64,000 nt of DNA. Origin: an uncultured Candidatus Entotheonella sp. (GTDB lineage Bacteria; Tectomicrobia; Entotheonellia; Entotheonellales; Entotheonellaceae). The notes under the pieces are model-generated. The model did no database searches. It saw nothing but the letters and a program-made list of their open reading frames with translations, and was not told where the DNA came from. Location: the NCBI GenBank assembly GCA_958295825.1, contig OY282375.1:3209489-3273488 (forward strand). Reading direction: 5' to 3'. Of the stretch, positions 31,989 to 40,146 are shown piece by piece (position 1 is the first letter of the stretch; each line of letters opens with the position of its first letter). The translations under genes and the position numbers were made by a program.

Positions 31989-32729
31989 TCAGTCCCTCGT
32001 GATCATTGCGTCCGGCGTCCCAAGTTTCTCCAACGCCAGATTCGCCGTATCACGGTCGGCGAATTTGCCCACTTTGACCCGGTACCACAACGGTTGACCT
32101 GGAGCCTCAAACGGGTGGAGGTAGGCGCTGTAACCTTTTTTGGTTAGTTCCTCGATAAGTCGTTTGGCGCGCTCCGGGGCGAGGAAGCTTGCGACTTGGA
32201 CGCTATAGGTTGCCAACACTGACTCATTGGTGCCCAGAGAGGAAATATCTGTCGAGTCCACTGCGCGCGGGTCCAGGTCCGTTCCTTCTGCCGCGACAAG
32301 CAGCGCCTGACGGGCTGGGACCGAGACTGGAGCCGGCTCAGGCGCTGCGGGCGGAACTGGAGTTGGGGTCGGCTCTGACGTCAGCGTGGCGGTCGTGAGT
32401 TCTGACGCCTGGGTCGTTTCAGCAGCTGGGATCATTTGGGCCGGCTCGCCCTTTAACAACGAATCGTAGAACGTCAGTTTTCCTTCTTCCCGCGCAGCGC
32501 TTGAAACCTTCTCTTGCCCTGGAGACTCGACGGCCTGCTGCCTTTTGACAACGTAGGGGCTGACCTGCTCGTTGGCCTTGTATCCCATGCCGGCAATAAA
32601 CCCGGCGCCGAACGCCACCATGCCCCCGACCAGCGACACGCAAAACACCAACCCGATGTGCTTTGGCTTCATGTAGAACCCGGGACGCCACCCACTGCGG
32701 GGCAACTGCTCGGTCGTACGCTCTTCCAT
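31989..32729 (-). CDS. SPOR-domain protein (FtsN-like topology)
   Basis: This 246-residue bitopic inner-membrane protein has a short cytosolic N-terminus, one transmembrane helix (about residues 25-48, HIGLVFCVSLVGGMVAFGAG), a long Pro/Thr-rich periplasmic linker and a C-terminal SPOR domain (ATYSVQVASFLAPERAKRL through YRVKVGKFADRDTANL). SPOR domains bind denuded septal glycan. In gammaproteobacteria an argS-ftsN order is common, so a cell-division role is plausible. It could also be another SPOR protein. It is 27 bases downstream of argS. Confidence 0.75.
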   Translation of the reverse strand: MEERTTEQLPRSGWRPGFYMKPKHIGLVFCVSLVGGMVAFGAGFIAGMGYKANEQVSPYVVKRQQAVESPGQEKVSSAAREEGKLTFYDSLLKGEPAQMIPAAETTQASELTTATLTSEPTPTPVPPAAPEPAPVSVPARQALLVAAEGTDLDPRAVDSTDISSLGTNESVLATYSVQVASFLAPERAKRLIEELTKKGYSAYLHPFEAPGQPLWYRVKVGKFADRDTANLALEKLGTPDAMITRD

Positions 32730-32756
32730 GCTGATCTCCAGTTATGATTAAGAGGG

Positions 32757-34493
32757 TTACATCGCGTCGGGCGCAGGGACACCCAGAAGCTTCAAGCCGT
32801 TACACAGTACTGTTCGCACCGCGGCGGTCAGGGCAGCCCGAGCCACCGTCAGGTCCGCGGCGTCCGGCCGTAGAATACGCCGGCCAGGGTCCTTGTTGCC
32901 GCGTGTCCAATAACTGTTGAAATCGGCGGCAATAGCGAGCAGGTGCTGTGCCACCACCGAAGGCTCCCACGTTCGCGCTGCTTCCGCCACGACGGCGGGA
33001 TAAGTCGCGAGCTTGCGTACCAAGGCACGTTCTTCCGGCTGTTGTAACAACTCATACAACGGCTCGACGCTGGCGGTTTCCGGCGCCGCCGCCAGCACGC
33101 TGGCGCAGCGCGCCTGCGTGTACTGCATGTACGGTCCGGTTTCCCCCTGCGGGTTGAGAATGGCTTCCTGATCGAACTTCACGTCGCGCGTCCGGCGATT
33201 CTTGAGATCGTTGAAGACCACCGCACCGACGCCGACCTGCCGCGCCACCAGCTCGGCATCGGGCAGGTCCGGATTGCTCGCCGCCATCTTTTCGCGTGCC
33301 ATACCGATAGCCGCTTCCAGGACGGTCTTGAGCAGTGAGGCATTCCCCTGCCGGGTAGAACCTTTTTCCCACTTGCCGCTCTCCGGGTTGCGTTGCAGAA
33401 CGAGGCCGAAGGGAATGTGGTGGCAATTGGCTGCCCACTCGAATCCGGCGAGCTCCAGCACCTTGAACAACTGCGCAAAGTGCAGGCTCTGCCCCATGTC
33501 CACGACGTATAGGCAGGTATCGAAGCGCCACTCGCGCTTGCGGTAGAGCACCGTCGCCAAGTCGCGCGTGCTGTAAAGGGTAGCGCCATCCTGTTTTTTC
33601 AGCAAACACGGCGGCATGTCGTAGGCCGACAGATCAACCACCAGGGCGCCCTGGCTTTCAGTCACCAGGCCGCGTCCCTGCAACTCGGTAATGGCGTCGT
33701 CCATGTAGGGTTCGAAAAACGACTCGCCCAGGGTGTGCTCAAACGACACGCCGAGCAGACCGTAAACTTTGTCAAACTCGGCCAGCGACACATCGACGAA
33801 CCAGCGCCAACGCTTGCGCGCCTGCGGGTCGCCCGCCTCCAGGCGCTGGAACCAGTGACGACCGGCGGCGGCGAAGCCGGCATCGACCTTGGCTTCGTTG
33901 CGCGCCCGCACGTACAGGGCGTTGAGTTGTACGATGTCCTCGACGTCCGCCGCATCGTCCCAGCCGAAGCGCTCATAGGCAGCGATGAGCAGCCCAAACG
34001 GCGTGCCCCAATCACCCAGGTGGTTATCGCCCTCGACCGTGTAGCCGCGCGCCTCCAGAATTTGCTTCAGGGCGTGCCCGATCATGGTCGAGCGGACGTG
34101 ATGAAAGGCTAGTTCCTTGGCGATGTTCGGGCTGGAGTAATCGATCACCACCTTCTTGCCGCGTCCCTCGTCCCCGCGACCATAGCGTTCCCCTTCGCGG
34201 GCAATGGTTTGCAGCACCTCGCGGCTGAGAATGTCGTCATCCAGCGTGAAGTTGAGGTAAGGTCCATGGGCGGCTACGGCGGCAACCGGGGCAGCGAGGG
34301 TGAGTTGCTGAGCGAGTTGAGCGGCGATTTGTTGCGGCGCCTGGCGCCAAGCCTTGGCCAGGGTGAAGCAGGGAAAGGCAAAATCTCCCCAAGCGGCTTC
34401 GGGAGGAATACGCAGCATGGGGACGATGGTCTCGGTGGGCTGCCCTAGAGACTCGGTGAGGCACTCGGCTATGGCTTCCTTATAAGCCTCCAC
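32757..34493 (-). CDS. argS: Arginyl-tRNA synthetase
   Basis: This 578-residue class I synthetase has an N-terminal Add-1 tRNA-binding domain, a catalytic core and a C-terminal all-helical DALR anticodon domain. The ATP-site motif, normally HVGH after NIAKE, reads SPNIAKELAFHHVRSTMIGH. This AFHH variant marks a distinct ArgRS subfamily rather than a defect. Other blocks are GDWGTPFGLLIAAYERFG and PYMQYTQARCASVL. The start is GTG at 34493 with GAAGGAG 6 bases upstream. Confidence 0.93.
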   Translation of the reverse strand: MEAYKEAIAECLTESLGQPTETIVPMLRIPPEAAWGDFAFPCFTLAKAWRQAPQQIAAQLAQQLTLAAPVAAVAAHGPYLNFTLDDDILSREVLQTIAREGERYGRGDEGRGKKVVIDYSSPNIAKELAFHHVRSTMIGHALKQILEARGYTVEGDNHLGDWGTPFGLLIAAYERFGWDDAADVEDIVQLNALYVRARNEAKVDAGFAAAGRHWFQRLEAGDPQARKRWRWFVDVSLAEFDKVYGLLGVSFEHTLGESFFEPYMDDAITELQGRGLVTESQGALVVDLSAYDMPPCLLKKQDGATLYSTRDLATVLYRKREWRFDTCLYVVDMGQSLHFAQLFKVLELAGFEWAANCHHIPFGLVLQRNPESGKWEKGSTRQGNASLLKTVLEAAIGMAREKMAASNPDLPDAELVARQVGVGAVVFNDLKNRRTRDVKFDQEAILNPQGETGPYMQYTQARCASVLAAAPETASVEPLYELLQQPEERALVRKLATYPAVVAEAARTWEPSVVAQHLLAIAADFNSYWTRGNKDPGRRILRPDAADLTVARAALTAAVRTVLCNGLKLLGVPAPDAM

Positions 34494-34600
34494 AGGGCTC
34501 CTTCACAGATCGGCTTGCACGTGGCTGTCCAATCAAAACTGGGTGCGAAATATACAATATAAAGGGGCGGATGAAAAGTCAGACATGCGGGCGGTAAGAC

Positions 34601-35344
34601 CTACAGATACAGAAAGGGGTACGACTTGATTTTGCGGCCCAGGCAGGTGGTCAGGTGGAGGTGCAGCAGCCGTTCCAGGTCCTGTTGGGCGGCGGTGTCG
34701 GGCAACGTTTCCGGCAAGGGAATATGGCCCATCATGCCGCGCAGGTAACCGCAAGCTGCGCGACCAATCTTCAGGGTGTGGCGGGTGGCGGCGCAAGTCG
34801 CGCAGACCAAGCCGCCGGCCCGCGCGTTGTAGCCACAGGCGCCGGGTGGCAATTCCCCGCCGCAATGGGCGCACTCGCTGAGTTGCAGCGCATAGCCGCT
34901 GAGTGTCAATAGGGAAATTTCAAAGTGACGCAGGACCATCGGCGCCCCCGGCGGCTGCTCAGGCCGCGCCAATGCCTCCAGAGCCTCGTCAAACAGCGCG
35001 AAGAACTCGGGAGCAGGTTGCCGGTCCTGCGTGCTGATGTCGATGAGCTCGGTCATATAGAGACCGCAGCTCAGCAGGTTGAAATCCTGGTGCAGAACGC
35101 GAAACGCCTGCGCGATGTCGACACTGTGGGTATGGTAAAGGGAACGCGTCGGGCGCCCGTAAACGATGACGTGCAACCGCGTCAACGGTTGGTAATAACC
35201 GGCTGTGCGGCTGTGGCCGCGGCGATTCCGGCGGGCCACGACGCGCAGCTTGCCGAAATCTCGCGTAAACAGAACCACAATCTGGTCGGACTCCCCGAGC
35301 TTGTACGTGCGTAACACGAAAGCGTCGCTTCGGTATAACGCCAC
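34601..35344 (-). CDS. recO: DNA repair protein RecO
   Basis: The 247-residue protein has the RecO OB-fold N-terminus (DAFVLRTYKLGESDQIVVLF, then DFGKLRVVARRNRR) and a helical C-terminal part. It includes a four-cysteine zinc site, visible as CAHCGG and CATC. RecO helps load RecA onto SSB-coated DNA at gaps. It follows era by 3 bases, the normal era-recO pairing. The open frame ends at 34601, about 107 bases before argS. Confidence 0.9.
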   Translation of the reverse strand: MALYRSDAFVLRTYKLGESDQIVVLFTRDFGKLRVVARRNRRGHSRTAGYYQPLTRLHVIVYGRPTRSLYHTHSVDIAQAFRVLHQDFNLLSCGLYMTELIDISTQDRQPAPEFFALFDEALEALARPEQPPGAPMVLRHFEISLLTLSGYALQLSECAHCGGELPPGACGYNARAGGLVCATCAATRHTLKIGRAACGYLRGMMGHIPLPETLPDTAAQQDLERLLHLHLTTCLGRKIKSYPFLYL

Positions 35345-35347
35345 CCT

Positions 35348-36238
35348 TCAGCCCCGTAGCTCGCCGAATCCCAGGGTCCGCAGCGTGCCCGCGTGTTCCT
35401 TCCAGTTGCGCCGTACGCGCACCACCAGATGCAGCCGCACCGGGCAGTGCAGCAACCCGCCGATCGCCCGGCGCGCCTGGGTGCCGATGGCCTTGATCAT
35501 CTGCCCCTGGCGGCCCACCAGGATACCCTTCTGCGATGCCTTTTCCACCATCACGCTGGCCTCGATTTCGACACCGCCGTCGCGCCGCTCCCGGAACTCC
35601 TCGACCTCGACGGCGACGGCATACGGCACCTCTTCGTGGGTGCGCAACATCACCTGCTCGCGAATCAGCTCGGCGATGAGAAAGCGCTCATCGCGGTCCG
35701 TCGGCATGTCCGGCGGGAAATGCGGCGGGCCTTCGGGAAGGTAACGCACCAGGCAGTCGACCAGTGCCTCCACGTTGTCGCCACGCAAGGCGGACAGCGG
35801 CAGTACCTCGGCGAAGGCGTCTTTGTCGGGAAAGTCGTCAATCAGCGGCAGGAGCTGCGGCGGCGCCATACGGTCGGTCTTGTTGAGGAGCCAGAACACC
35901 GTCACGTCCGGCTGACGCAGGTGGCGGCGTAGAAACGCCAGGTCGGGGTGCGGCGAGCGGTTGGCATCGGTCACGTACAGCACGACCTGCGGGTCGATCA
36001 ACGCTTCGTCGACGGCCTGCATCATGAAACGGCTCAGGCGGGTCTTGCCGCGGTGGATGCCCGGCGTGTCGAGGAAAACCAGTTGCGCGTTGGGAAGATT
36101 CTTCACGCCCAGGATGCGGTGCCGCGTGGTTTGCGGCTTGGGCGTGACGATGGCGAGCTTGATGCCGATCACCGTGTTGAGGAGCGTCGATTTGCCGACG
36201 TTGGGCGCGCCGATGATGCTGATGAATCCGCAGCGCAT
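35348..36238 (-). CDS. era: GTPase Era
   Basis: The 296-residue ribosome-assembly GTPase binds 16S rRNA during 30S maturation. G1 is IIGAPNVGKSTLLN, G3 is FLDTPGIHRGK and G4 is LLNKTDRM. The C-terminal KH domain includes VGRQGQMIKAIGTQARRAI. The preferred start is ATG at 36238; an in-frame GTG at 36250 would overlap the aspS stop. It lies immediately downstream of aspS and just before recO. Confidence 0.94.
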   Translation of the reverse strand: MRCGFISIIGAPNVGKSTLLNTVIGIKLAIVTPKPQTTRHRILGVKNLPNAQLVFLDTPGIHRGKTRLSRFMMQAVDEALIDPQVVLYVTDANRSPHPDLAFLRRHLRQPDVTVFWLLNKTDRMAPPQLLPLIDDFPDKDAFAEVLPLSALRGDNVEALVDCLVRYLPEGPPHFPPDMPTDRDERFLIAELIREQVMLRTHEEVPYAVAVEVEEFRERRDGGVEIEASVMVEKASQKGILVGRQGQMIKAIGTQARRAIGGLLHCPVRLHLVVRVRRNWKEHAGTLRTLGFGELRG

Positions 36239-36246
36239 GACGCCCC

Positions 36247-38001
36247 TCACTGCACCCGCAGGCCGAGCTCGCGCAATTGCCCGGCGTCCACTCCGGCGGG
36301 GGATTGCATGAACAGGTCCTGGGCGCGCTGGGTCTTGGGGAAGGCAATGACGTCGCGCAGGCTGTCGCCGCCGGCGAGCAGCAAGCAGAGGCGGTCGAAG
36401 CCGAAGGCGAAGCCGCCGTGCGGCGGCGCCCCGGCGTCGAGGGCATCGAGCAGGAAACCGAATCGCTCGCGGGCCTCGGCCTCATCGTAGCCCAGCAATT
36501 CCAGGATTTTGAACTGCACGTCGCTGCGATGGTTGCGCAGGCTGCCGGAGCCCATTTCGATGCCGTTGATCACCAGATCGTAATGCGTGGCGCGTACCTT
36601 CAGGGGGTTGCCGGCGAGCAGGTCGACGTCGTCCTCCAGCGGAGCGACGAACGGCATGTGCATGTAGGTCAACTGACCGTTGTCGGTCTCCTCGAACAGC
36701 GGGAAGTCAACGACGAACAGCGCATCCCAATCGCGTCCGTCGCCTCGGCCCAGGCGGTTGCCGAGTTCGAGGCGCAGACGGCTGAGAACGTCATTGGCGA
36801 GGGCAGGGCGGTCGGCGATGAACAACAGCAGGTGGCCGGGGCACAGGCCGGCGCGCTCGGCAATCTGTTGCTGCTCGGCATCGTCCAGGTACTTGGCGAT
36901 GGGGGATTGCCACGTGCCGTCGGCGGCGACGCGGATCCATGCCATGCCCTTGGCGCCCCAATCCTGCACGCGCTCGATCAGCCGGTCCAACTCGCTGCGC
37001 GACACGGTCTCGGCGTTCGGCACCGGCAACGCCTTGACAATGCCGCCCTTGCGCACGGCTTGCGCGAAGACATTGAAATCGCTGTTGACGAGGATATCCG
37101 ACAGATCAACCAATTCGAGCCCGAAGCGCGTGTCGGGGCGGTCGGTTCCGTAGCACGCCTGCACGTCGGCGAAGCCGCGGCGGGGAAATGGGCGCGGCAA
37201 CTCGACGCCGCACACCTCGCGAAACGCCCGCACGGTCAGTTCTTCGAGCACCCGCAGCACGTCATCGACGCCCACGAACGACATCTCGATATCGATTTGG
37301 GCGAACTCGAGCTGGCGGTCGGCGCGTTGGTCCTCGTCGCGGAAGCAGCGGGCAATCTGAAAATAGCCGTCGAATCCGGCGATCATCAGAAGCTGTTTAA
37401 TGATCTGCGGCGATTGCGGCAGGGCGTAGAAACTGCCGGGATAGATGCGGCTGGGAACCAGAAAATCGCGCGCGCCCTCCGGGGTCGAGCGGTTCAGGAT
37501 GGGGGTTTCGATTTCGTACAACCCCAGGTCGCTGCAGGCGGCGCGGACGGATTGCAGCAAGTGGTGCCGGGTCCTGAGGCGCGCCTGCATGAGGGGGCGC
37601 CGCAGGTCGTGCACGCGGTGCCGCAGGCGCAACGCCTCGTCCACCGCAGCGTCGTCCTCGATGGGAAAGGGCGGCGTCGTGGCGATATTCAGGATGCGCA
37701 GGTCAGAAGCGATCAGCTCCACCTCTCCGGTGGGCAATTTGGGGTTGATGGCCTCGTCATCGCGCCGTTCCAGCCGTCCGTTGGCGACCATGACGAATTC
37801 GGGCCGCAGGCGGCCCGCCTTGTCGTGCGCGGCGGGTGCGGCGTCGGGCTTGAACACCACCTGCGCCACGCCGCTGCGGTCCCGCAGGTCGACGAACACC
37901 ACGCCCCCATGATCCCGCCGACGGTGTACCCAACCGCACAGGGTGACCTCCTCTCCGACGTGTTCCGGGCGCAACGTGCCGCAGTAGTGGGTACGACGCA
38001 T
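36247..38001 (-). CDS. aspS: Aspartyl-tRNA synthetase (bacterial type)
   Basis: The 584-residue class II synthetase has an N-terminal OB anticodon-binding domain (EVTLCGWVHRRRDHGGVVFV), catalytic motifs ARCFRDEDQRADRQLEF (motif 2) and GFAFGFDRLCLLLAG (motif 3), and a bacterial GAD insertion in between. The chosen ATG at 38001 begins MRRTHYCGTLRPEHVGE, matching homologues. A start at 38055 is possible but would add poorly conserved residues. Gene order aspS-era-recO is on one strand. Whether it also charges tRNA-Asn cannot be read from the sequence. Confidence 0.94.
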   Translation of the reverse strand: MRRTHYCGTLRPEHVGEEVTLCGWVHRRRDHGGVVFVDLRDRSGVAQVVFKPDAAPAAHDKAGRLRPEFVMVANGRLERRDDEAINPKLPTGEVELIASDLRILNIATTPPFPIEDDAAVDEALRLRHRVHDLRRPLMQARLRTRHHLLQSVRAACSDLGLYEIETPILNRSTPEGARDFLVPSRIYPGSFYALPQSPQIIKQLLMIAGFDGYFQIARCFRDEDQRADRQLEFAQIDIEMSFVGVDDVLRVLEELTVRAFREVCGVELPRPFPRRGFADVQACYGTDRPDTRFGLELVDLSDILVNSDFNVFAQAVRKGGIVKALPVPNAETVSRSELDRLIERVQDWGAKGMAWIRVAADGTWQSPIAKYLDDAEQQQIAERAGLCPGHLLLFIADRPALANDVLSRLRLELGNRLGRGDGRDWDALFVVDFPLFEETDNGQLTYMHMPFVAPLEDDVDLLAGNPLKVRATHYDLVINGIEMGSGSLRNHRSDVQFKILELLGYDEAEARERFGFLLDALDAGAPPHGGFAFGFDRLCLLLAGGDSLRDVIAFPKTQRAQDLFMQSPAGVDAGQLRELGLRVQ

Positions 38002-38130
38002 CGAGCCGAGAGGGTCCAACTGCTTCACCACTGCCTCCGTCTGTTGAGATAGCATTTCGGCGGGCGCCAAAGCACTGCTGATTTCAGGACTGCTCAGAGA
38101 GAAAAATCATTGGGGTATGGAAAGCGGGGA

Positions 38131-38159
38131 ATCATATAATGCGTGCCCAAAGTCGTCAA
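38131..38159 (-). promoter_or_regulatory. Sigma-70 promoter for aspS
   Basis: On the minus strand TTGACG (38159-38154) and TATGAT (38136-38131) are separated by exactly 17 bases. The predicted start near 38124 leaves a leader of about 120 bases. This is probably the head of the long minus-strand run. Confidence 0.7.
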
Positions 38160-38259
38160 GATAACCTCTCGCCCGAAAGCCTCGAGCATGGCCTGTGCCG
38201 GGTGAGTGTCAGACCTCCGTGCGCACTCACTTGAGCCAGTAATCGTCGGGTGCGAGTCG
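38160..38259. other. Gap between aspS promoter and the three-gene operon
   Basis: No gene is seen between the aspS promoter and the plus-strand promoter at 38260. A minus-strand frame across 38227-38472 has no recognisable features. Confidence 0.4.
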
Positions 38260-38287
38260 TTGACCCTCGCAAAACTTTAAGTACACT
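38260..38287 (+). promoter_or_regulatory. Candidate sigma-70 promoter of the HEPN/KGGVGR operon
   Basis: TTGACC (38260-38265) and TACACT (38282-38287) are spaced by 16 bases on the plus strand. The leader to the first ATG would be about 108 bases. Confidence 0.5.
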
Positions 38288-38401
38288 GCCTCAGACCTTG
38301 GAACGCCATCCGGGCTGCACAGGTGCGTTGCACAGCAGTAAGACAGACAAGTCGTCAGTGCGCGTCCGGTGCCGCGCAGTTGACTATGGGGAATCCCGTT
38401 C

Positions 38402-38824
38402 ATGACGTATCCTGCCGATTTTACCGACGCCCATCGCCGACACTGGAAGGATGCCGAATTGTTGTTTGCCAAAAACCGCTGGGCAAATGCGGATCAACTG
38501 TATGGGTTCAGCGCGGAGTGCGGTTTGAAGACGGTTATGAAGGCGCTGGGGATGTGGATCGATCCTGGCACCGGGAGCCCCAAGAAGAAGTACCGACAGC
38601 ACGTGCAGGACCTCTGGCCAGTATTCGCTGGCTTCGCGCAAGGCCGCAAAGGGGGACGATACCTCCACTTGCTTCCGGGCGGCTCACCGTTCGCAAGTTG
38701 GTCACACCACGATCGTTACGGACATCACGGCAACTTCTCGAAACAGAGCGTTGCACCGCATCGCAAAGCGGCGTGGGAAATTCGTCGCATGGTGCGACGT
38801 GCAATCCAGGATGGTCTGTTATGA
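38402..38824 (+). CDS. HEPN-like small protein, first gene of a three-gene ATPase operon
   Basis: The 140-residue protein is rich in helices. WANADQLYGFSAECGLK (residues 27-43) resembles the long HEPN helix that normally reads YLAGYAVECALK. The C-terminal part, FASWSHHDRYGHHGNF then a charged helix, matches the W-x-RY element of HEPN families. A canonical RNase Rx4-6H motif is not clear. Relatives of this kind may carry misleading methyltransferase names; no SAM-binding motif is present here. Its TGA stop overlaps the next ATG (ATGA), so translation is coupled. It could be a toxin or RNA-binding partner of the two ATPases that follow. Confidence 0.65.
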   Translation: MTYPADFTDAHRRHWKDAELLFAKNRWANADQLYGFSAECGLKTVMKALGMWIDPGTGSPKKKYRQHVQDLWPVFAGFAQGRKGGRYLHLLPGGSPFASWSHHDRYGHHGNFSKQSVAPHRKAAWEIRRMVRRAIQDGLL

Positions 38825-40146
38825 ATGCCAACTTCGTTTCATTCGACGAGATGCAGGACCGGGTTGCTGGCGTGCTTAGGGCCACGGAAGAAACAATGCC
38901 GGACGCTATCGACCGTTTGTATTTGGTTCGGGATTTGTTCGGCCGCGTGCGCATATCCGTTTCGGATGCCGTTGAAGATGACGAGTCATGCCAGAACGCG
39001 CTAAAGCACTTCGCCAGAAACCTGCACCGGGAGCTTGGCCCACACGGCTACAGCGAGGAAGAAGCGGTTCTGTTCGTGGATGAAGAAATGCTCGAAGAGA
39101 TCAGTGAAGCTGCGCGGCCGCTTGTCTCGAGTGGACAGACAGAGCACACCATGTCCAGGGCGTACTGGGTCGAACGTTTGGTAACCGGCCATGGCTGGTG
39201 GTCACTGACAGCACGTCCAGAAGCCGAGGCGCAGCGATTCACACTATACTCGGTCAAAGGCGGCGTCGGACGCAGCACGACCACAGCCGTGCTCGCGTGG
39301 CACTTGGCGCGCAACGGCCAACAGGTGCTGGTGATCGACTTGGACCTGGAATCGCCGGGGCTGTCGTCCGCGATGCTCGATGCGCGTCAGCTCCCGCAAT
39401 TCGGGGTTGCCGACTGGTTCGTGGAGGATTTGGTTGAGCAGGGCGACCGCGTTGCTGAAGCGATGACCGTCGCGCCGGCATGGGCGCAAGATTTGGACGG
39501 TGATATCCGTGTGGTCCCCGCATACGGCCGCGAACCTGGCGAGTATCTGGCCAAGCTTGGCCACGTGTACATAGACACCCACGAGTCTTGGGCAACGCGC
39601 CTCAATCGTCTGGTGTCGCGGCTTGAGGATGCGTACAAACCATCAGTTGTCCTATTGGAAAGTCGCAGCGGTCTACACGACGTTGCGGCGGCGACCGTCA
39701 CGGACCTGCATGCCCAGGTACTGCTTTTTGCCCTCGACTCGGACAGCCATTGGGCCGACTATACCATCCTGTTTCGGCACTGGCAGGAACAGGAGGTGGC
39801 GGCAGCGATCAGGGAACGGTTGTCCATCGTGTCGGCGCTGACTCCAGAACTCGACACGGAAGCGTACTTGCAACGGTTCCGGGGACGCGCTTGGAATCTG
39901 TTCCGCGACCATCTCTATGACGTCGTGCCACCGTTCAACGCCGATAGCGACCTCTTCTCGTTTGACCTTCCCGATGACGGCGCTCCCCACGACCCGCTCG
40001 CTATCCACTGGACGCGAGGCCTTGCCGCGGGTGCGTCGCTGCGTAACTTGGAGCAGACGCAGACGACTGTGAGGCAAGCTTATGAATCGTTCCTGGCGCG
40101 TTTCGACACCTTGGTGGCGTTCGACGACAACGGAGAAGCAAGATGA
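38821..40146 (+). CDS. ParA/MinD-like ATPase with variant KGGVGR P-loop
   Basis: The 441-residue protein has an N-terminal region of about 135 residues without known motifs, rich in acidic residues. A deviant-Walker ATPase domain follows: YSVKGGVGRSTTTAVLAWHL (from residue 144) and VLVIDLDLESPGLS. The signature lysine of the ParA/MinD family is kept, but the P-loop lysine is Arg (KGGVGRS rather than KGGVGKT). VLLESRSGLHDVAAATVTDL takes the place of the usual Walker B DxxG region. The ATGA overlaps at both ends tie it to its neighbours. A KGGVGR variant group of AAA ATPases is recognised, but its role is not established to my knowledge. Confidence 0.8.
   Translation: MNANFVSFDEMQDRVAGVLRATEETMPDAIDRLYLVRDLFGRVRISVSDAVEDDESCQNALKHFARNLHRELGPHGYSEEEAVLFVDEEMLEEISEAARPLVSSGQTEHTMSRAYWVERLVTGHGWWSLTARPEAEAQRFTLYSVKGGVGRSTTTAVLAWHLARNGQQVLVIDLDLESPGLSSAMLDARQLPQFGVADWFVEDLVEQGDRVAEAMTVAPAWAQDLDGDIRVVPAYGREPGEYLAKLGHVYIDTHESWATRLNRLVSRLEDAYKPSVVLLESRSGLHDVAAATVTDLHAQVLLFALDSDSHWADYTILFRHWQEQEVAAAIRERLSIVSALTPELDTEAYLQRFRGRAWNLFRDHLYDVVPPFNADSDLFSFDLPDDGAPHDPLAIHWTRGLAAGASLRNLEQTQTTVRQAYESFLARFDTLVAFDDNGEAR

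Noticed and set aside
36277-38052. 591-codon plus-strand frame
   Set aside because: It is antisense to aspS, whose minus-strand product carries all class II synthetase motifs.
38402-38824. SAM-dependent methyltransferase as a name for the first operon gene
   Set aside because: At 140 residues with no glycine-rich SAM motif, the helical pattern fits HEPN-like proteins better.
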